Shown one piece after another: positions 12,086 through 23,379 of a stretch of 64,000 nucleotides of DNA (position 1 is the first letter of the stretch; every line of letters starts with the position of its first letter). This DNA comes from Rhizophagus clarus (lineage: Eukaryota; Glomeromycota; Glomeromycetes; Glomerales; Glomeraceae). Below the pieces are notes generated by a model, which worked only from the letters and a program-made list of their open reading frames with translations, was not told the origin of the DNA and made no database searches. The stretch lies in contig BLAL01000160.1 in the NCBI GenBank assembly GCA_015698045.1, positions 1,674,001 to 1,738,000 of the forward strand, read 5' to 3'. A program made the position numbers and the translations under genes.

Positions 12086-12432
12086 CTATTTGTACAAATT
12101 CCTATTGGATGAATTATTATAAGGTTCGTCATAATGTAAAAGTGAATTGTCATTATATTTCTCTTCAAATGATAATTCTTTGTTATCCATTTTCTTTTCT
12201 AAACCATGATTTTCTAAATAATCAGATAAATTCTTTTTTTCGTGTTTTTTTACTAATTTTTCCCATTCATCATTGGAATTTTCCGAGTTATCTAAAATAT
12301 AAATATAATCAGGTTCTGAAGGTGGAGGAGAAAAATGTATTACATCTAAAGTTTCATAATCTGATATAAGTTCGGCACGATATCGTAATAATTCAACACG
12401 TCCATTTTTACGTCCTTCATCATATGCAGAAC

Positions 12433-12463
<31 letters not shown>

Positions 12464-13025
12464 AAGAAAATAAAGTGAATATTAAGTATTCATATTATAA
12501 AAAAAAACAAATCAAAATAAGTTTAACTTACGTTAAAAAGGCGACAAACATATTTTGTGCGATAGTCGTCAAGAAAAGACTACCAATCAAAGTTAATGCT
12601 TCTACTCCCCAAAAATTCCAGGCAGCCTCTTGTGTGTAAGTACCACGTAACCAAGCATATGTTGAAAGAAATGAAGTACCGAAATCTTTACTTGGATTAT
12701 CTTGTATTCGATCAAAGCTTTGTTGGGATGTTCCGATCGTATCACCTGCGTTATTTTGTAAAGTATAGCTTGTCGTCTTGGGCGTGATATCATTAAGATC
12801 CGGAAAATTCGTATGTTGTAATAAGAGTAAAAATACGTGTGAAAGCGCAAGGACGACCAATAACATGAAAATGACAAATAAATATGTTCCTTTTATAATA
12901 TTTAGCATAATGTAAATAAAATTTGCAGGTCCTAAAAATAATAATGATTATATGAGATTATTAATTTAACAATTTATGGATGTGTATATATATTTACCTG
13001 AGAATAATCGAAGATATAAGATCTA

Positions 13026-13058
<33 letters not shown>

Positions 13059-16000
13059 TAAAGGAAAAAAAAAAAGTTCAGTTAAAATGATTTAAATAGT
13101 AAATAAAGAAACTTAATTCATGAATACTTACGAATTCAATCCAAAGTATTAACATTGTAAAAGAGAAACCAGCGGTTATGTTTGATGTAGATACAACACC
13201 AGCAAATGCATTTGATAATTTAAATTTAGGAGTAACATAAACTGATACCAAAACTAATGGAATAACAACTGAAGCTAAATCTACAAAATTAAAGAAACCC
13301 ATGTAATGTTTCCAGCCATGATGCTTAAACTGTATAATTTCTACCAAGAATAAGTAAATGCCAGAATAATAAAATAGGAAGAAAAGGAAAAATATAAAGT
13401 TGTTTAAATGACCAGTTGCTTCAACATGACCTAAATAACATCCTGCCAAAGCCGCAAAACAAGATGCGTACAAAACGTATGTAAAAAAAATTCTAAGGAA
13501 ATAATTTTTTGCAGGAGTCCACTTATAATTAATTGCAGCATCCATTGCAGGATTACGAAATATAACTTCATCACTTTCGTTTCTAATAAGTTGAATAAGT
13601 GGACTAGTTTTTGAAGCTTCTGTGTTTTCACTTAAATATCCTCGAGGAATAAATATGTATTGAAAGACTTTTGATAAAAAGTTTCTATTTTTCTGTTTAT
13701 CTCTTATCTCATTGACAGTAAATTTCTGTAGAGGGAATATTTTTACAGTTGGAGAAGAACTTTCAGTATTTAAAAATATTTTCACATAAAGTTTTCTCAG
13801 ATAATAACTAATTGATTTTCGTGTTTCCTTTTTTGGAATAAGTTTTGTGTTTGGATTAAATGCTACAATTCCTTGTGATAGTTTTACAGCAACGTCAACT
13901 TCTCTAGGTGTAATCTCGCTATATTCGACCATATCAGATATCTTAATATCTGAGATACATCTTTTGTAAAATATTTCTTTAGCATGATTTCCTATTATAG
14001 GAAAAAATATTAGAAATCATAATCCGGTTAATGGAAAAGTAAATAAAAATAAAGATACAAACTTAAATTATAATGATATAAATCCGGTAACGCTTCCGAA
14101 ACAGTACATAACCAACCGACGTGTTGGAATGAATGGGAAATTTCCGTGTAATACTCAAGTAAATAAGCGACAATTAAAGATCTACGGTTAAACTCGCTAC
14201 CTATTTAATTTTAATATTTAACTTTAAAAAAATGTACTGTATATTATATAATTATTAATATGAAATAAATTACCTCCTTTACAAAAGCGGATCGCGATTT
14301 GTAAATCACTTAAATTTTTTATATCCAAATTATTCCTCTTCTCTTCAATAACTTTCTTTTTAAATTTTTTTTCGTCTTTATTATCCCATCGTTTTAATCT
14401 AGGAATATGTAAATCCAAATTCCTTGTTCCGTCACCAAATAAAATGTATTTAACTAAAGTATGCGAACCTCCAATTATAATTTTTGCCATAATATCAAAA
14501 CGTGCATCCATTAATCGCCAAATATCTGGTTTATTTTTAATAAATCTCCAAATGATATATGATATATGGTCTTTCATATTATCGAATTCACGTTGTTTTT
14601 CACGTCCAACCAATTTTTTCCTTCGATTATTTAAATGCTCAAGGGAATCACAAGCATGTTTTATTGGAGTCACATGATTATCATTATATGGCCATTTAAC
14701 TTCAAAAAATTTATCTTTTTTTAATTCGCCCCATCTAATCTTAGCATAAAAAGATCGATCTCCAACGTATAGTTCATTAATTTCTAACGGGAAATCTTTT
14801 TCTTTATCCGCTTTGACATTATTAGTCCAAATATATTCAAGTTCTATTTCATTATTTTTTGTATTCTTACTCCATACTTGAATAGTACTTCTTCCAATAA
14901 ACAATTGCGTACTTTCATTTTCATCAAGATACACAGAAACTCGATTATAATTATTTATCGCCCATGGCTCTTTATTATTTACTAATAGATATGTTACGTT
15001 CTCGTTTGAATCTTTTCGACGAAATATCGTATGTTCTTCATCATTATTTTTATTTTCATTTTTAGAATCAATATTTACCAATAGATTTTTTGAATCTTTT
15101 CGACGAAATATCGTATGTTTTTCGTCATTATTTTTAGTTTCATCTTTAAAATAAGGCTCCTCTACTTTATTTTGACTATTATAAATGATCATAATTTTTT
15201 TATCTTTTTCTTCAGGATTACAATCATTAATCAAATTATCCAATACTGAAAAAATTTCCTCATTATTATTTATCGTAAAAAGTTTTCCGGGAATTCTTGC
15301 AATAGAAGAAATATTATTTACATCCTTTAAAAATCCTGTTTCGCCAACGGTTTTAAGATGATTTTTGGTACTAAATAAATTCCAGTATAAAATTTCTCCA
15401 ATTTTACTTTCTTTTCTTTGGACTATTATTATTAAAGTATTATCATCATTAATAAATTCACAAAATAATATTTTAAAATCTATTCCGAAATCTTGAGAAG
15501 CTATTTCAAGACCATTTTCTATAAGGAAAAGAGATAATTTTCCCAAACCGGTAGAAAAAGCGATAAAAATTTCATTACTTGATTTTGCAAATATAGAATT
15601 TCCGAATGCATTTAACGATTCACTTTCAGATAAGACAAAAAATTTTTCCATTTTCATAGTTCTTAAATCATATAATTGTAAAACTTGAATACCTTCTTTA
15701 TATTGTTCAATAAAAAAATAATGATCAAGAACACTATTGTATAATTTTGCTATACAAGATTCCTTTTTATATAAAGTATATAAATCTTTTTGAAGACTTA
15801 TTGGATAATAAAAATGTTCCGTTATTTTATGATCTAAATCATGAGCAAACATTTCTCTACAAATTCCACTTGCGTTAAAGATGAAACAATAAACATCATG
15901 ATCATCATTATTTTTATTATGAACGAAAATTACGATTCCACCAGGTAAATTATCACATACCGGATTAGGTTGTTCAAATTTTGAATCTTGATCTAAATTT

Positions 16001-16953
16001 ATTCTATAAATAACTGTTTTGTCCACTTTATTTCTCTCTACAAAAGCATCTTCCTTAATTATCTCATCAATATCATCAGTAGTATCGCTTTCCTCATCGA
16101 TACTTTCCTCATCGATACTTTTCTCATCGATACTTTTCTCATCGATACTTTTCTTATCAATACCATTCTTATCAAGAGATTCTACTTTAGCTTGAAATTC
16201 AGTTTGATAAATTTCAATAACATGATTTTTCGATTTATTGCCATAGTTAACATTGGGTGAACTTAACATATCAGATTTTGTAACATGAGATATGGCCACC
16301 AGGACTTCTTTTCGCTTAGTGTCTTGTGTAGAATTTGAGATTGCTATCATCCATCTTGAAAAATTATCTTCAGATACTTTAAATTCATCTTTAACTTTAT
16401 AAGAAATAATTGGATCATTTTCTTGTAAACCAATTTTATAAGAAATTGGATTCTTTTCTTGTAAATCATTATATTCAAATTCTTTAAAATCATCATTTAA
16501 ATTCTTTGCAGGAATAATTTCAAATTCGAGTTTACCTACAAAATGAAGAGGAAAAATTTTTATTGCAATCATTTTCCAATAGTTTAATAATTTACTTATA
16601 TAATTACTTACGATGATTAAACTTAAGAACGTTCTCACCATCCGGACTAATAGATATAATCCACTCCGGTGATTTTTTCTCAACTAAATATCATAATAAA
16701 ATGAGTTATTTTACGAGTACGTAATCATTTACGAAAATCACTTACATGGTTTGAATATTCCTTCAACTGAACCTAATCCGGTGAATGATTTGAAATTTAC
16801 GTTAATAAAAACGATAATAATGTAACATGTAGTGTGGTTAAATATCACACCGCGTTTATATGTGATGTTTAACCATACACTACAAAAATGGTAACGAACT
16901 GTAATTAATTACCTTCCGAGACCGAAATATCGAAATTTATTATTTCTTCATCC
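12086..16953 (-). CDS. Copy A: predicted beta-propeller/TRP-like cation channel family protein (1390 aa)
   Basis: Nine exons give one open frame: 16911-16953, 16746-16772, 16612-16683, 14274-16535, 14063-14200, 13132-13991, 12998-13022, 12532-12931, 12086-12431. The start ATG is at 16951-16953. All introns are GT-AG and the phases equal those of copy C. Residues about 1-650 contain ISPDGENVL-type strands, suggesting a WD40-like propeller. Low-complexity inserts there include five SIDE(K/E) repeats and a duplicated HTIFRRKDS block. Residues about 1010-1275 hold six hydrophobic helices, the fourth split by the 25-base exon 7, with a pore-like DFGTSFLSTYAWLRGTY before the last. The layout fits a TRP/ion-transport channel in a membrane. 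Ion and trigger are unknown. The C-terminal tail is charged. The model is strong, the function inferred. Confidence 0.8.
16828..16886. repeat. Near-perfect palindrome in intron 1 of copy A
   Basis: Arms TGTAGTGTGGTTAAATATCA and the inverse of TGTAGTGTATGGTTAAACAT flank a short AT-rich loop. It lies between exon 1 and exon 2 of copy A and is absent from copy C at this place. It looks like a tiny foldback element or an insertion scar. Confidence 0.75.
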
Positions 16954-17140
16954 ATTTTTGAAAAATTCAATTATGATGAATGACAGTTGACGATATTTTT
17001 TTACAAGTATTTATAAGTTTTTTTTATAATTTTCATACAGTAAAATAGTATTCAGTATTTTCAAAGTTTATCAAACATAATCCACTTTACCTTTTATATC
17101 GAACACAATAGGCTATTTATTTAGTAAGCACATGATGATT

Positions 17141-17200
17141 CTTTGTTTCCCCTTTTCAAGTATCTTTCAAAATTTTAATATTTCCATAATTGATAATTTT
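17141..17200 (-). promoter_or_regulatory. Conserved block upstream of copy A
   Basis: Plus-strand CTTTGTTTCCCCTTTTCAAG, then CTTTCAAA and TTTCCATAA, recurs upstream of copy C (44133), copy B (29725) and the fragment at 10780. It lies 188 bases from the ATG here. Conservation among array members suggests promoter function, but common descent alone could also explain it. Confidence 0.3.
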
Positions 17201-17203
17201 TTT

Positions 17204-18248
17204 TTTTTTTTTGACATAATAATGTATTTTTTTTTTTATTTGTTAACGTTAATATTTTTCGATAAATAGAAAATTATCATGAAGATCCAATGTATTGCAA
17301 TAGACCAAATAGCCAAACAGGAAAATTTAATCGACGATTTTTTTTGCTGTTACAAATTTTTTCGCTGTTACGTTACAATTTTTTTTTTTTACCGTTACAG
17401 TTTTTTTCGCCGCTATAATTCTTTTTTCTTCTTTCTACACGGAACGCTTCTATTACAGCTAATTGTAAGATTGTGCGACCACCTCGTAATTTTTAAGGGG
17501 TTTTCTTTGCGCCAAAATAAACTTCTTTATTAAGTTTTATTAAGTCGATTGTTAGCAACAGTTGCGTGACTAAATAAATGCATGCATTAATATTAGATCT
17601 AGACTTCTAGATCTAGTCTAGACCTAAAAATTTAAAAGATGATCCGCAAAACTTTTAATAGTGATTTTTTATTTTTCTTTATTTATTTATTATTATTATT
17701 ATTATTATTTTGATCATCCCTTTGGCTCGGGCAAAGGTCGAAGAGTTCGGTGATTAAATGTCGCGTAAAAGATATAAGAAGTGTAAATTAAACAATCCAA
17801 CTTATTCTAAAATCTATAATCTATATTAATTAAACTAATTTAAGTTAAGTACCTCCCCAAAAATATTTAAAATCATGACATAATCATACTCATGTTCAAA
17901 CGAATTTGAAAACCTAAAGCTAACGAATTTGTTCAATATTTATTAATCTTCAACAAAATTCAGAGGAGTGGCATCTGCAACTTCATTATACAAGTTTTAA
18001 TCCACGAAACTTCTTTCTTAACACACTGTATATAGAAAACACAGCACTCATCCCGTAATCCTGTCCCTGCTTTATTTATATTTTTATTGATAATTCCATA
18101 AAAAATATAAAAAATTTATTATTTTTACAGTCTTTACGCTCGGTTCATTTTATAGAAATGAAAAAAAACATTAACATTATTTTTAAAATTTCCTATAATA
18201 AAAAAAAAAGCAATAAAGGCGAATAAATAAAAAAAATTTAGGAATAAA
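17204..18248. other. AT-rich intergenic DNA
   Basis: T runs, an ATT microsatellite (17689-17711) and a short TCTAGATCTAGA palindrome near 17600 are visible. The open frame at 17279-17533 is T-rich and shows no recognisable protein. I see no gene. Confidence 0.45.
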
Positions 18249-18499
18249 CAGCCCTATAAGAAATCCATATACGAAAATGATGCGTTTCGTATACATTTAT
18301 CATACGTTTTTGTAGATTCCGTATAGCTATTCAGTATATTCAATACACAATTCATTTTTGAACATTTTTTCAAAAAAATTAATATATACGGAATGTATAC
18401 GCCTATACGGAATTTATACGGAATTTTTAAACTTAACAATTTTGTTGTCAGGTATCATAACATGAGATCACGTGATTATTGTTTTGTTATGATACGTTT

Positions 18500-18960
18500 T
18501 TTGTTTCCCTCCCCATTTTTTATTTATACCCTCCTTTTTTTATTTCCCATATTTTTTTTTTCTCTTCTCCCTCTAACTTTCTTCTAAATTTTTTCTCTTG
18601 ATTTTCTTCTCATCCGCTACTCCTTTCTTTTAATAAAAAATAACAAATTTTTTCTTTCTATTCTACTCTTTATTCCCCCCCCGGCCCCCCCCTTTTTAAA
18701 AAAATTTTTTTTTTTTTCCACTTTTTTTTAAAAAAGTTTTCGTTTTTGGTTCTTTCTATTTTTTATTCCCTATTTTTATTTCTCTTTATTTTCCCCAACT
18801 TTGTTAAAAACTTTTTTTTGTTTTTATTATTCATTTTCCACCCACGCACCTCGCTCCCCTTTCTTTTGTAAATTTTTTTTTTTTTTCGTTAAAGATAATT
18901 TTTTTACATTGAATTTAATATTTTTTTTTGTTTAATTTTCTTATAGGATGAGAGTCCTTT
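18500..18960. repeat. Strand-asymmetric pyrimidine tract
   Basis: The plus strand is almost all T and C for more than 450 bases, with runs of C near 18676-18696. Such tracts can adopt triplex structures and are hard to sequence accurately. No coding capacity is credible. Confidence 0.6.
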
Positions 18961-19335
18961 TCTTTTTAAAGATCAGGTTCAGGTTTCTTTTCTTTTGTGA
19001 GTTAGTTCATTCTTTTTTTTTTGTGAGATGCTTCAAAGACTTTCTTTTTTTGTAGGTTAATTCCGGATTTTTTTACTTTTGTAGGTAATTTAGTTTCTCT
19101 TTTTGTAGTAGATCAGTTTTGAGACTTCTTTTTCTCTGTTGTAAGTCAGTTCTTTTTGTAAGTTATTTCCTTTTCGCGGGTTGAATTTTTTTTTCATGGG
19201 TTGGTTACTTTCTTTGTGGGTTGATTTCTTTCTTTGTGAGTTGATTTCTTTCTTTGCAGGTTGATTTATTTTTTCGTGAGTTGATTTCTTTTTGTGGGTT
19301 GTTTTTTTCATGTTTTTTTTTTTGTAGGAATGCCA
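18955..19335. repeat. Minisatellite based on TTGATTTCTTTCTTTGTGAG
   Basis: Diverged tandem units of about 20-25 bases (TTGATTTCTTTCTTTGTGAG / GTAGGTTAATTTTTTT). The lysine-rich minus-strand open frame at 19090-19353 is a translation of this repeat. Confidence 0.7.
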
Positions 19336-19769
19336 ACTCTTGGAGACTAGCATAGGATAATTCTAGAATTACTGTAGTATAGGGAGGAGTTTGGTTTTTA
19401 ATAGAGTTAAAGAAATGTAATAAGAAATGAAATATTTGTATTAAATAAAATAATTATTATTTAAATATTGATTTAATAATATAATAAAACATATTCAATG
19501 AAAATATTATCATTTAAAAATTAAAATTAAATAATAAAATTTATATTATAAATTACGTTAAAAAAACGTATAATTTATGTAATTTTCAGTATTTTTCAGT
19601 ATATAAACCGTAATTGGAATTGGACAGATTTCCGTATCACGTATTTTTTTACGTATATATTTTTTACGGAAAATTCTACATTTATTATACGATAATCATA
19701 CAATATTCATATGACTTTTTCCGTATAAAAAAACGTATAAATTCCTTATCCAATTTTTTTATAGGGCAG

Positions 19770-22700
19770 TATTTAACCAAAAATAATGTGAAAGTAAAGA
19801 ATTGGTAAAGAAGTATTTGACGCCATCACACGATTCACATAAATTTGTAGCACATCACAGATCATGTGCCCGAGCTTTTTTTCGGTGAACATATGTTGAG
19901 CATTATTACCGTTCCTGTTCAATTTTTATATTGCTACTAGAACTTCAGTTTGGATACTACGTAATGCTTATTTCAAAACGCGGAAACAAGAGCATAATAT
20001 CACTAGGCAATTTGTCGTAATTATAAAAGCTCTCTTACTGCGGAGTCATGTGACCATTAACATCATCAACGAAATAATATAGGATTTTTAGATTACGTCA
20101 ATTAGATCGTTTTTTACATGATGGTTTTTGGCATATTCATTTATTTAATACAGTTTCCCTTAACCGTTTAATCATCTTTTTTTTTAGTTTGATTTGTCTT
20201 GTTTTATTCAGTCCCTTTTTAATTCCCTTGTTATCGCTTATATCAATTCTTTTTTGAAGGGAAAAACCGGTTCATTGAGTCGGTTGGATGGTTACAATTC
20301 TTATAAGCAGTCATTCTTTATAGTGTTTCGTAAAGAATTTTTCTGCTTTGTGATATGTGTAACACACTACTTTTAAAAAATATTATTATTCATTCAATTT
20401 TATGTCTTTATAATATTAACAACTACTAGTTACTTGTATAGAAACATTAGATTAATTATTAATAAAATTCTGAAATCAATTTGGTTCAACTCTTAATAAA
20501 CTTCTGATTGCCTATTTGCTACTTCATAACGTTGTTTGCTTGTTCGCCAAATGGGCTTTTTTTGTACGTCCAATAGAATTTGTGAAGTTAATTTTTTTCA
20601 ATTTTTTCAGACATTTTTTTTTAAAAGTGATTATAAAATATTAATCGAAATTTCGACATATAAAAGTTTTTTTTTGCTTAATTTTTTTTTTTTTTGAGGA
20701 ATCTTATAATATAAAAAAAATTGATATCTGTCTCCTTTTGTTACACGATTTTGGTGTCTCGTGTTTGGCACAGCAATCAGCTGATCATTATTACCTTCGG
20801 AAACACTCTCGAGAGCTTCGTTACGTATGTTTAGAGTTGACTCACTCGATTAATCATCAATTTCATTAATTTTATATTGCAGTCCTTCATTTCGCATTAT
20901 CTTTCCAACGTTCATGTATATGATCATATAAAGAAATCTTCCGTTCTTTTTTGGGGTGGAATCCTATTTTTCACTATTTTTCACCGCATAATAAGCCACT
21001 TTTAATACCAAAACGTTACCTCGCATGACGTCAGAATACATCCAGTCTGCTGATTTTCCAAAAATTCGTATGCAAAATCTTTATTCACTTTCTTGCCTAT
21101 TTTGTAAATACCGGTTTATCACTGTTTTCAGAATTGTGCTATCCATGCAAGTTATTTAATAAATAAACTGTTTGCTGGATTACGGGACAAGATTGGACAA
21201 TTTTTCATGTAATCGTCCTGTAATACAGAATTCTGAAAACTGTAGCCTAATTTCTTATTAAACTAGGTTTCACTCAATAAAAAGTACTTATTTCTTCTTA
21301 GAGCTTGTTTTAAACTGTTCTCTCATGCAAAAAAACTCCATTTTGACCTTTTCTACATCAGTAATGTTTTTGGAACCAGGATCCGTAAATAATAAGGATT
21401 CGTGTGGATCCTTCACCTCAGCGGATCTTTAGTTTCAAAAAATCTATAGGATCCTTAAAGGTCTGAAACATGATTGACCCAAGATTTTACTTGTTATTAT
21501 ATTTATTGATTAATTTTTATTATATATTCACAATACTTTATATATATTATTAAATACAGTATATACAAATTAATGAAATAATATTTTTTACTGACTTTTA
21601 AATTTATTATTTATATTTTCTATTACACAAAATAATGAAAATACGTAATTACGTATTTCCTATTAATGAAATGACAATAAAATAATTATAATTATTATTA
21701 GAAAATCAAAGAAATTACCAATTATTTCATATTGTCCAATGTTTTCATCATTTTCACGTTATTCTTTATCAGTTTCATTTTGATTATTCACAATTTTTAT
21801 CACTCTCACGTCTATGATATCTGCTATCTCTTTCAGCCAGCTAAAAAAAAAGGAAACGTTAATACCCATTTCGTTAAAAAAAAAACCAATAAAATTGATT
21901 GCCCATCAAAACCATGCATTCAGATCGCCTAAAAAAAGAAAATCCAAGGTCGGTTCCTTATTGAAATCTCAAGTGCCAAAAAAGAACCCCAAAAAGTTAG
22001 TATTTACTAAAATAAACAAGAATTGATTTTTTTTGACTTCTGATGTTCTACATTCGAGAAAGCTATCTAAAAAAAGTAAGAAAAAATGAAAAGTTAGCAA
22101 TACTTAGGAAGACATTTCCAAGACCCGAAGAACTGATCGTCAAAAAAAAAAAACGTAAGAAATAATAAAAAAAAACAATGAAAAAATATCCATTTGTTTT
22201 TGTAAAACCTACTTTCAACCGAGCTTATTTACACTATGTTCCAAGAAATTATAAAAGAAATAAACTACTAATAAATGCTCATTAGAAGATACAAAGAAAA
22301 AAACATTACTGAAATTCATGTCTAAAAAAAATCTGAAAAAGTGAAAAAATTGACATGCTAATAATAATTTTAAAAGTGGTTAAAAAATAAAAACAAACAT
22401 GAAATTACACTTACCGAAATCTCGCATCCAAAAAAGTCTGTCTGAAAAATTAAAAAATGAGGAAGCTTTAATGTTTTATAACTCACAAGCGTGAAGATTC
22501 GTTAATTTTATTTTAAATTTTTTCTTTTATTTTTTTACGATAAATGATCCAAAATCTGGTTTTCCCTAATAACTTTTTAGAAATTGTATTCCAAAAATAT
22601 AAAATTCCTAATTAATTTGTCATTTATTTAGTAATATTTGGTGAAAATGGGTTGTTTGAAGTTAATTTACTATAATAATAATAATATATATATATATGTA

Positions 22701-23379
22701 TCACGTTGTCTTTTGTGGAAACTCACTTCTAAATTGATGTATGGAATGCTCACACCGAGCATAATAATTTATTTACGCATGAATAGGTGTAGTTTTATTA
22801 GGAAACTTAGAATAATTTTAGAAGTATTTTAGATGTATAAAAATAGTTGTCATGTGATTGGTCCTCAATGACAAACTGAATATGATCGGTTGCAACGGTA
22901 TATTATGTGCGGATATGGTTTGGTTATCCCCATTTCAAATTCAAATGTTTGTTGAAGTTTTAATTTTAAACTAAAAATAAATGATCCTTCAATTGACTGA
23001 TTTAATTTTGGGTTAGCTTTTGAACACTAATAAAATTTTAAAGAACGATATGTTTAATTTTGAATTTATAATTATGTATTGATTTTATAAATTTTTTTTA
23101 TTGCAAATTAACCTGCTAAAAATGCGTGGTCAGCACACTTAAATACAAAAATGTGCGTAATTTTGAGTTTGAATTTTAGACATTGATCTTATCGAATTAT
23201 TCTTGAGCAGATTGAATCAAAAGAAATTCTGACCACGACAAGTTACACCCAATATTTATTTATTTATGTGACAATTTAAATAATTATATGTTACAACTAA
23301 TAAAAAATACAAACATACACTATACAAGCAAAAAAATTTATACTATATAATAAAATTAATTTTACTATGAAGCGAATTG
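19770..23379. other. Intergenic AT-rich region
   Basis: No gene model holds. Visible items are a small foldback at 21120-21244, a cluster of GGATCC/GGATCT motifs at 21380-21455 suggestive of a decayed TIR element, lysine-rich short frames around 21810-22150 that are A-run artefacts, and AT microsatellites near 22674. Confidence 0.4.
21120..21244. repeat. Small foldback element
   Basis: CACTGTTTTCAGAATTGTG at the left and the inverse of ACAGTTTTCAGAATTCTG at the right enclose about 85 bases. This has the size and form of a miniature inverted-repeat element. No clear target duplication was identified. Confidence 0.5.

Larger units (their letters stand above)
18249..19769. mobile_element. TIR element with subterminal TATACG repeats, nonautonomous
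   Basis: The ends read CAGCCCTATAAGAAATCC (left) and the inverse of CTGCCCTATAAAAAAATTGG (right). Both subterminal 200 bases are full of CGTATA/TATACGGAA motifs in either orientation, as expected for transposase binding sites of hAT- or CACTA-like elements. The interior is a pyrimidine-rich tract and a minisatellite, with no transposase. I found no clear target duplication, so the superfamily is open. Confidence 0.5.

Noticed and set aside
19090-19353. 87-aa lysine-rich minus-strand frame
   Set aside because: It is produced by the T-rich minisatellite on the plus strand.
21732-22026. Lysine-rich frames that could be a nuclear protein fragment
   Set aside because: Composition follows A runs. 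The two frames overlap in different registers and neither has credible exons around it.
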